19,838 nucleotides of DNA, from the NCBI RefSeq assembly GCF_963555915.1, contig NZ_CAUVXL010000019.1, positions 1 through 19,838 on the forward strand. Reading direction: 5' to 3'. The position numbers and the translations under genes are program-made. Positions 1 through 5,056 of the stretch are shown here, piece after piece (position 1 is the first letter of the stretch; each line of letters starts with the position of its first letter). This stretch comes from Protofrankia sp963555915 (lineage in GTDB: Bacteria; Actinomycetota; Actinomycetes; Frankiales; Frankiaceae). The notes under the pieces were generated by a model. That model was given only the letters and a program-made list of their open reading frames with translations, was not told the DNA's origin and did not search any database.

Positions 1-20
1 AGATGTGTATAAGGAGACAG
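1..20 (+). other. Tn5/Nextera mosaic-end adapter remnant (sequencing artefact)
   Basis: The first 20 bases match the Nextera transposase mosaic end AGATGTGTATAAGAGACAG except for one extra G after AAG. The match starts exactly at base 1. This is what untrimmed library adapter at a contig end looks like. A genuine Tn5/IS50 end is unlikely because nothing of a transposon follows and the sequence simply begins here. It should be treated as non-genomic. Confidence 0.85.
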
Positions 21-24
21 TGAC

Positions 25-156
25 CTAGAGGGCCAAAGGGCGCGCGACGATCGTTAGATCGCGCGCCCGGCGGCCGCAGTCCCCGTAGCACTAGAGGGCC
101 AAAGGGCGCGCGACGATCGTCAGATCGCGTGCCCGGCGGCCGCAGTCCCCGTAGCA
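25..156 (+). repeat. Two-copy 66-bp tandem repeat, each copy with a 10-bp hairpin
   Basis: Copy 1 is 25-90 and copy 2 is 91-156, and both begin CTAGAGGGCCAAAGGG. They differ at only two places: T55 versus C121 in the loop, and C64 versus T130 in the stem. Each copy holds an inverted repeat, GGGCGCGCGA paired with TCGCGCGCCC (38-47 with 59-68, and 104-113 with 125-134). The stem change gives a G-U pair in RNA, so the hairpin survives in both. Copy 2 is followed by CTA before the similarity ends. Possible roles are a terminator for a gene lost off the left edge or a repeated regulatory RNA element. The repeat may also be why assembly stopped here. Confidence 0.85.
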
Positions 157-175
157 CTAATAGGCGAATGTTTTC

Positions 176-181
176 GAAAGG
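176..181 (+). promoter_or_regulatory. Ribosome binding site deciding the GT2 start
   Basis: GAAAGG lies 8 nt before the ATG at 190. It overlaps the alternative GTG at 181, which would then have no ribosome binding site, so the ATG is preferred. Confidence 0.55.
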
Positions 182-189
182 TGACAAGT

Positions 190-1836
190 ATGGCTCGCGA
201 CGTAGCGCCCGTCGACGCCACCGCGCCGATTCCCGATGGCCTAGCACCGTGGGTGCCTCGGCCGCGGGTACCGACGGACGGAGCTTCGCGGCGCCGCTGG
301 GACGTCCCGGTGGCTGGTCCGGTCAGCGGACGGCTGGCACCGGTGACCGGCGTGCTGGTCATCGTGCTGGGCGCGATCTACCTGGCATGGCGAGCGGGAA
401 CGCTCGCCGGTACCGGCGTGTTCGGCTCCTTCTTCTATGGCGCCGAACTGGTCAGTTATGTGACCGTCGCCTGGACGGCGGTCATGGTCGGTCGGATGCG
501 GCCGGGTGCGGTCCGCCGCGCCGGGCCGCCGGCGGGCAGCCTCGACGTGTTCGTGACGGTGTGCGGCGAGCCTGCGTCCATGGTCGAGCGGACGCTGCGT
601 TTCGCCCTGGCGATCGACTATCCGCACCAGACCTACGTTCTCAACGACGGTCGCCTCGCCGGCCGGAAGAACTGGCGGGAAATCGACGCGCTCGCCGCCC
701 GGCTGGGCATACCGTGCTTCACCCGTGTCGACGGGACGCCGGGAAAGGCCGGTAATCTCAACCATGCGCTGGCCCGCACGGACGGCGACGCAATCCTGAC
801 CCTGGACGCCGATCACCTCGTCGTGCCGGACGTGGGGGAGCGGATAGTCGGTTATCTGCGTGATCCGGAGGTCGGGTTCGTCTGCACCGCCCAGTGTTTC
901 GACACGGGCCGCAGGGATGTCCTGAACAATGCTGATTCCATGTTTTTCCGGGCCATCCAGCCGGCGAAGGACCGTGACAACAGCGCGTTCTCCACCGGTA
1001 ACGGAGCCCTCTACCGTCGGTCCGCGCTCGAGTCGGTCGGTGGATTCAGCGAATGGAATCTGGTTGAGGATGTGCAGACCTCGTACGAACTGCATGCCCG
1101 TGGTTGGTCAAGCGTCTACCACGCCCGGCCGATATCAATAGGGACGGCACCGGCGACCGCGGCCGTCTACGCCAAACAGCGCCTGCGGTGGGCTATGGAC
1201 CACATGCGCCTGTTGCTGTTCGACAACCCGTTGCGCAAACCGGGTCTGCGGGGCTGGCAGCGGGCGCACTATCTGCACACCAGCCTCAGCCCGCTGCTGG
1301 CCGTTGTCCAGATGATCTTTTTGGTGGGCCCGCCGCTGGCCATCATCCTGCGGACGCAGGTGTCCTCCGGCGCGACTGAACAGCATTATCTGCTGTTCGG
1401 CGTGCCCTATCTCCTCGGTTCAACGCTATTCATCGTTGCCTATGCGGGCCGCGGGTGCGCGACCCGAACCGTTGCGAGCTCACTGTTCATCGCCCCGCTG
1501 TATCTGATCGCCTTCGTCTGGGTGGCGTTCGGCTACCGGCCGCGCTCATCCGGTACCACCGAGAAGGCGTTTCAGCCGAAAATGTCCGTGCTCGTCCTGC
1601 CGCAGGTCGCCTTTGCGGTCACACTGGTCGCATCCATCGTCATCTACGCCTTCGACACGCGCGCAAACCGTCCGCTGTTCGCGTTGGTATGGGCCGGGAT
1701 CATGCTGATGATGGTGGCCGGGCCGCTGTCCGCGGTCAGCGATCGACGCGCGGTGGTCGAGCGGTGGCAGCTGCCGATACGTGGGACGATCATTCTGGCT
1801 GTCGCCCTGCTGTCGGCGTTGACATACGCCATTTGA
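190..1836 (+). CDS. Cellulose-synthase-like family 2 membrane glycosyltransferase
   Basis: This is a processive-type GT2 of about 548 aa that would use a nucleotide sugar at the inner face of the membrane and extrude a polysaccharide. Two N-terminal hydrophobic helices (about 52-70 and 84-102) precede the catalytic domain, and about six more follow from residue 355 to the C terminus. Catalytic motifs in order are NDG at 152-154 (usually DDG), DAD at 206-208, VED at 292-294 (the TED position) and QRLRW at 330-334. The set D, DxD, xED, QxxRW is diagnostic of cellulose/hyaluronan/mannan-synthase-like enzymes. There is no PilZ domain, so no direct c-di-GMP control is visible, and no BcsB- or BcsZ-like partner lies nearby. 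The polymer made cannot be read from sequence. The ATG is chosen for its GAAAGG; a GTG at 181 would add three residues. The gene stands alone, with repeats upstream and a hairpin terminator downstream. Confidence 0.88.
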   Translation: MARDVAPVDATAPIPDGLAPWVPRPRVPTDGASRRRWDVPVAGPVSGRLAPVTGVLVIVLGAIYLAWRAGTLAGTGVFGSFFYGAELVSYVTVAWTAVMVGRMRPGAVRRAGPPAGSLDVFVTVCGEPASMVERTLRFALAIDYPHQTYVLNDGRLAGRKNWREIDALAARLGIPCFTRVDGTPGKAGNLNHALARTDGDAILTLDADHLVVPDVGERIVGYLRDPEVGFVCTAQCFDTGRRDVLNNADSMFFRAIQPAKDRDNSAFSTGNGALYRRSALESVGGFSEWNLVEDVQTSYELHARGWSSVYHARPISIGTAPATAAVYAKQRLRWAMDHMRLLLFDNPLRKPGLRGWQRAHYLHTSLSPLLAVVQMIFLVGPPLAIILRTQVSSGATEQHYLLFGVPYLLGSTLFIVAYAGRGCATRTVASSLFIAPLYLIAFVWVAFGYRPRSSGTTEKAFQPKMSVLVLPQVAFAVTLVASIVIYAFDTRANRPLFALVWAGIMLMMVAGPLSAVSDRRAVVERWQLPIRGTIILAVALLSALTYAI

Positions 1837-1846
1837 CGCAACGGCC

Positions 1847-1889
1847 CCACCTGGACGGCCTCGGGGAGTTGCCGCGGCCGTCCAGGTGG
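1847..1889. terminator. Bidirectional hairpin terminator, perfect 14-bp stem
   Basis: CCACCTGGACGGCC (1847-1860) and GGCCGTCCAGGTGG (1876-1889) are perfect reverse complements around a 15-nt loop. The hairpin starts 10 bases after the GT2 stop codon and lies between two convergent genes, so it can serve both strands. There is no U tract, as is common for actinobacterial terminators. Confidence 0.85.
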
Positions 1890-1952
1890 CGAAGCTGCAT
1901 GTCGCAGGTGCATCGCAGAAGCAAGGGCTGCACGTGCGCGCACTCTGGCCGA

Positions 1953-2465
1953 CTACGAAAGCTCGCAGATCAACCCGAGTTCGTGCTGGACCGCCACGCT
2001 GAGCTGGTCGCAGCCGACACCGGCCGTGCCCAGTTCGACGACCCGCCAGCGGTCGTTCGGGTGGGTGAGCAGCGCGGTCGCGGGGTCGGTTTCGCCGCCG
2101 GCCGGCACGACGTGGGCGACCGCGACGGTCGGGTCGATCGTGGATACGTGGACGTCGACCACCCGGATGCGCTCCGGGGGGACCTCACCGAGCAGCGGGC
2201 TCGTCCGCACCGCCTGCGCGACCTGCTCATCAGTGGACGGGCTGGGCCGCCCGACCGGCGTCGCGACGGATGGCTGGACCGCGGTGCCGGTGCCGGTGCC
2301 GGTGGTCGGCGCGAGCTTCGACGGTGTGGCCGTTGACGGTGTGGGCGTCGAAGGCGAGGCCGTTGACGGCGAGGACGATGCCGTGAGTGCATCGGCGGGC
2401 ATGGCGAGCACAGCCGCGACCGCGGTCGCGGCGAACAACAGCTGCGGAACGGTCGGGCGGGTCAT
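1953..2465 (-). CDS. Secreted protein of unknown function with Ser/Thr/Pro linker
   Basis: This is a 170-aa exported protein. From the ATG at 2465 it begins MTRPTVPQ, followed by a hydrophobic stretch and a likely signal peptidase site after ADA near residue 26. A Ser/Thr/Pro-rich linker (about 29-75) contains the SPST/TPST repeats. A C-terminal domain of about 95 residues ends in a WRVVELGTAGVGCDQL segment and a final GLICELS. Its two cysteines (in VGCD and ICEL) could form a disulfide outside the cell. I do not recognise a named family; similar small secreted domains with a terminal Cys are common in actinobacteria (general knowledge). The frame stays open to an ATG at 2576 and another at 2540. 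The extra N-terminal part is Arg/His-rich and would put the signal peptide inside the protein, so 2465 is preferred, although its ribosome binding site is weak. Confidence 0.62.
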   Translation of the reverse strand: MTRPTVPQLLFAATAVAAVLAMPADALTASSSPSTASPSTPTPSTATPSKLAPTTGTGTGTAVQPSVATPVGRPSPSTDEQVAQAVRTSPLLGEVPPERIRVVDVHVSTIDPTVAVAHVVPAGGETDPATALLTHPNDRWRVVELGTAGVGCDQLSVAVQHELGLICELS

Positions 2466-2788
2466 CCGTGCCGCGCGAGTCGCGGGACGGGTGTCTGACC
2501 TGCTATGCGTGACGTTGCGTGAGTGCCTGGTGTGCGGCATGTGCTGGGCTGTCGGACCCCTCCGGTGTCGAGCCATGGAACAGCTCTACCCGTCCTGGCG
2601 CACTTAACCCATGTAACACATCTGACACCAGGTCGTCGACTGACCGTAAAGAGTGGGTGATCAGCGGAATGTCCCTGTACACCGGGTCTGAGTCGGCCCT
2701 GTGAACAACATCATCATCGGGATGTCGGCCCGAGGACATCGTATTATCGGCAGTTGATGATCTTTCGATCTGCGGAAGCGGGTCTGTG
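2466..2788. other. Gene-free interval between two minus-strand genes
   Basis: About 320 bp with no convincing gene; the short ORFs on both strands have poor codon character. It is visibly less GC-rich than its surroundings, particularly 2600-2660 and 2700-2770. It holds a small hairpin (GATGTC 2721-2726 with GACATC 2735-2740), which may sit downstream of the M50B gene as a weak terminator. It also holds a near-palindrome ATGTAACACAT at about 2611-2621, which could lie near the promoter of the secreted-protein gene. No -35/-10 pair could be assigned with confidence. Confidence 0.5.
2721..2740. terminator. Weak 6-bp hairpin downstream of the M50B gene
   Basis: GATGTC and GACATC pair around an 8-nt loop, about 50 nt downstream of the M50B stop on the minus strand. 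The stem is short, so the terminator call is tentative. Confidence 0.25.
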
Positions 2789-3559
2789 TCAGCTGAGCAG
2801 CAGGCGCGTTCCGTGGTACAGGCACACCATGGCGAGCGCACCGAAGCCGAGCACCCAGAACACGCCGGGGATGCCGGTGAGTTCGGCCATCATGTCTGCG
2901 TCCGAGGATGATGATCCTTTCTTGCGGGCCCGGTGCAGGTCGAGGACGGCCCGCGGCCCGGACAGCAGTAGAAACCAGGTGAGGAAGCACGCGAGGGCGC
3001 TCTGCGTGCCCGCCGACGCCGAACACAGTGCCAGTATGATCACGAAGCTGGTGCCGGTGACAATCAGTATTCCGAAGCGGTTGCGGACGACGAGGAAGAG
3101 CGCGACCAGTGCCACGAGGGCGAGAATCAGTGTCGCGGTGATGTGATCTGCGTTCAGCAGGACGGCTGCGCCCAGCCCGAATACCGGCGGCGCGGTGTAA
3201 CCAGCCGCTGACACAAGAAAGTTGACGAGCCGGCTGGGTCGACCGTACGTGCCGGTGAGGCCCGATGTGTCGGAGAACAGCCACACTCCGAAGACCCAGT
3301 GTCCGAGGAGGTAGGCGACGAACGCATGGCCACCTTCGTGCACGATCGTGTCGAGGTGGCCACTGTTTCGCCAGGTCCACCTGGGCACGACCGCCGCGAC
3401 GGCGGCCAGCCCGGTCAGTACAACGATCCACGGCGGCGCGGCGGTTCCGTCCAGCACGATTATGGCCAGTTTGGTGGTACCGCCGTCGATGTTCATGGTG
3501 CCCCCCGACGCGACCGGTCCGTGCTGGCCTGTCAAGCTCCGGTCAGCTGGTGTGCTCAT
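2789..3559 (-). CDS. M50B-like integral membrane zinc metalloprotease
   Basis: This 256-aa polytopic membrane protein carries HEGGH at residues 74-78, an exact HExxH zinc-binding and catalytic motif, in the context LDTIVHEGGHAFVAYLLG. Hydrophobic segments lie near 31-60, 80-95, 112-136, 141-158, 163-180, 188-202 and 231-250. The C-terminal part, SSSDADMMAELTGIPGVFW, offers an Asp pair (220, 222) in the region where M50B-like proteins usually place a third metal ligand. These features match the actinobacterial M50B-like family, distant relatives of site-2 proteases; the substrate is unknown. No sigma or anti-sigma gene is adjacent, so a regulated-proteolysis partner cannot be named. Start choice is uncertain: the ATG at 3559 gives the longest form, while an in-frame ATG at 3496 (residue 22) is preceded by GGGGGG at close spacing. 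The first transmembrane helix is intact in both. Confidence 0.8.
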   Translation of the reverse strand: MSTPADRSLTGQHGPVASGGTMNIDGGTTKLAIIVLDGTAAPPWIVVLTGLAAVAAVVPRWTWRNSGHLDTIVHEGGHAFVAYLLGHWVFGVWLFSDTSGLTGTYGRPSRLVNFLVSAAGYTAPPVFGLGAAVLLNADHITATLILALVALVALFLVVRNRFGILIVTGTSFVIILALCSASAGTQSALACFLTWFLLLSGPRAVLDLHRARKKGSSSSDADMMAELTGIPGVFWVLGFGALAMVCLYHGTRLLLS

Positions 3560-3846
3560 GGCACAACTTTTTCTCTATAAAAGCAATGGAATATCCTGCT
3601 ACTGACTCGAGGGCGACAATTGCACTCGCGAGGCGCCAGGTCGCGCCAGTCGGGTACCCGGACGATTCGTTGGTCGGTGCGGGCGGTTACAGCGGGTGAA
3701 CGTGTCGCGCCCCTATTGTCGGGCGCTCTGACCAGCGTTCCTATTGCTCTCAGGCCGAGCTCAGACCTGCTCCATGCCGCTGGCCGCGATCCACAAGGAC
3801 ATCCCAAGGATTCCGAAAGCTTCCCCTCAGGCGCGACCGCCACGGT
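3560..3846. promoter_or_regulatory. Divergent intergenic region with AT-rich island
   Basis: About 287 bp separate the divergent M50B (-) and Gly/Phe-rich membrane protein (+) genes, so promoters for both should lie here. The stretch from about 3553 to 3600 is unusually AT-rich for this DNA. It contains a TATAGAG (minus strand) that could serve as a -10 element, but I see no matching -35. CCTATTG occurs twice, 28 nt apart (about 3711 and 3739), as a possible direct-repeat site. No gene is supported in the interval. Confidence 0.35.
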
Positions 3847-4965
3847 ATGCACATGACATACGTGTGGGTGAGCCCGAGTCTCCCCGCCGACCCGGGCGTG
3901 CTGGCCCAGGCGCTCGGACCCGGTTATGACGTCCTGACGCCGTCGGCCGAGCCACCCTTCGGACAACGGCTCGACGATCAACTAAATGATCAACTGTCAG
4001 TCGGTTCGGCGGAACCGGCCGGTGCGGACCTGTTCGGGCACCGGCCACGATCGCCGCTACAGATGATCCTCGTCGTCACGATGTACGAGCGGGAGTTGCT
4101 GGCGACGCTCACGGCCAGGCCCGCCGGCGCCGTCCTGGTGCTGGTCACCCCGCCGGGTGTCGATGTGCCGCCGGAGCTGGGGACTGCGGCGCGGCCGCAG
4201 CTGGTCGGCGCCGCGTCGTCGGTCGCCGACGTGGCCGCGCTCATCCGCAGCGTCCCCATGGCCACGTCCGTGGATGTCCTCGGATCGGCCCAGGCCGACG
4301 CGCCCTGGTGGGTCGGCTCTGGCCGGCCCGAATTCTACCCGGCAGGCGGGTCGGCAGGCGGGTCGGCGGATCGGCCCACGACGGTGGCGCCCGCTGTGCG
4401 GGCCGGCCGAGGACTCAGCCGGCGCGGTGGCCTGATTGCCGCAGTCGCGGTACTCGCCGTCGTGCTGGGTACCAGCGCAGCTGTCATGGCCGCAGCCGGC
4501 GGGGGAGGCGGCACCAGCCAGGCCGCGAACGATTCGACTCCCGCGGACGGGCTTTCCGGTTACGGGACCCGAGGCGGTCAATTCTCCGGTGGTGAATTCC
4601 CGGGCGGACGGTTGCCCGGTGGTGGATTCCCAGGCGGTGGTCGGTTCCGGGGCGGCAACGGGCCTGCGATCGATCTGGAGAAACTCCAGGCGTGCCTGAA
4701 GGACAAGGGCATCACGCTTGACGGCAGCAACGGGCAGCCCCGCCCGGACATGACAGATTCGACGGTCCGTGAGGCGTTCCGGCAGTGCATGGCGGACCTC
4801 CGGGGCTCAGTTCCGTCAGCCGACGCATCCGGTGGCGCTCCGTCAGCCGGCGTACCCGGCGACGACCAGTCGGGCGGTTCGGGCGGTGGCACCACCGGCG
4901 GTAGTTCCGCCACGGGCTCGGCCAGACCCGCGACCTTCGTCGTGTCGGCGGTAACTCTTACGTGA
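3847..4965 (+). CDS. Single-pass membrane protein with exported Gly/Phe-rich and two-Cys region
   Basis: This 372-aa protein has no family I recognise. Residues 1-140 look like a small soluble alpha/beta domain, with a hydrophobic strand at LTARPAGAVLVLVTPPG. A Gly/Ser linker follows (about 165-180, with a duplicated 12-bp unit at 4342-4365), then one transmembrane helix at about 196-218. The exported C-terminal half is Gly/Phe/Pro-rich (GGQFSGGEFPGG and similar, about 240-275). It carries a helical segment with two cysteines (LQACLKDKG and FRQCMADL) about 34 residues apart, which could form a disulfide, and a final Gly/Ser-rich tail. The gene lies 91 bp upstream of a GT39-like glycosyltransferase with similar Gly/Phe repeats, and the two probably share a transcript. 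Two ATGs (3847 and 3853) are possible and neither has a strong ribosome binding site. Confidence 0.72.
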   Translation: MHMTYVWVSPSLPADPGVLAQALGPGYDVLTPSAEPPFGQRLDDQLNDQLSVGSAEPAGADLFGHRPRSPLQMILVVTMYERELLATLTARPAGAVLVLVTPPGVDVPPELGTAARPQLVGAASSVADVAALIRSVPMATSVDVLGSAQADAPWWVGSGRPEFYPAGGSAGGSADRPTTVAPAVRAGRGLSRRGGLIAAVAVLAVVLGTSAAVMAAAGGGGGTSQAANDSTPADGLSGYGTRGGQFSGGEFPGGRLPGGGFPGGGRFRGGNGPAIDLEKLQACLKDKGITLDGSNGQPRPDMTDSTVREAFRQCMADLRGSVPSADASGGAPSAGVPGDDQSGGSGGGTTGGSSATGSARPATFVVSAVTLT

Positions 4966-4969
4966 GGAC

Positions 4970-4996
4970 GCCAGCACCGCCAGCACCGCCAGCACC
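4970..4996 (+). repeat. Intergenic 9-bp tandem repeat, three copies
   Basis: GCCAGCACC is repeated three times in perfect register, starting 5 nt after the preceding stop codon. No function is evident. Confidence 0.85.
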
Positions 4997-5042
4997 GGGA
5001 CGTCCGCCATCGGCAACGGAACGTCGGCCAGATCGGCACATC

Positions 5043-5048
5043 GAGGGG
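5043..5048 (+). promoter_or_regulatory. Ribosome binding site of the GT39-like gene
   Basis: GAGGGG lies 8 nt before the ATG at 5057 and fixes that start. Confidence 0.75.
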
Positions 5049-5056
5049 ATCACGCA

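Noticed and set aside
1..20. End of a genuine Tn5/IS50 transposon
   Set aside because: The match begins at base 1 with nothing transposon-like following, and the hybrid mosaic end is a laboratory sequence.
25..156. CRISPR array
   Set aside because: The whole 66-bp unit repeats, with no unique spacers and only two copies, and no cas genes are in view.
2026..2607. 193-aa plus-strand frame over the secreted-protein gene
   Set aside because: It is antisense to a frame with a clear signal peptide and linker, and its Val/Gly-rich sequence mirrors the repetitive codons of that gene.
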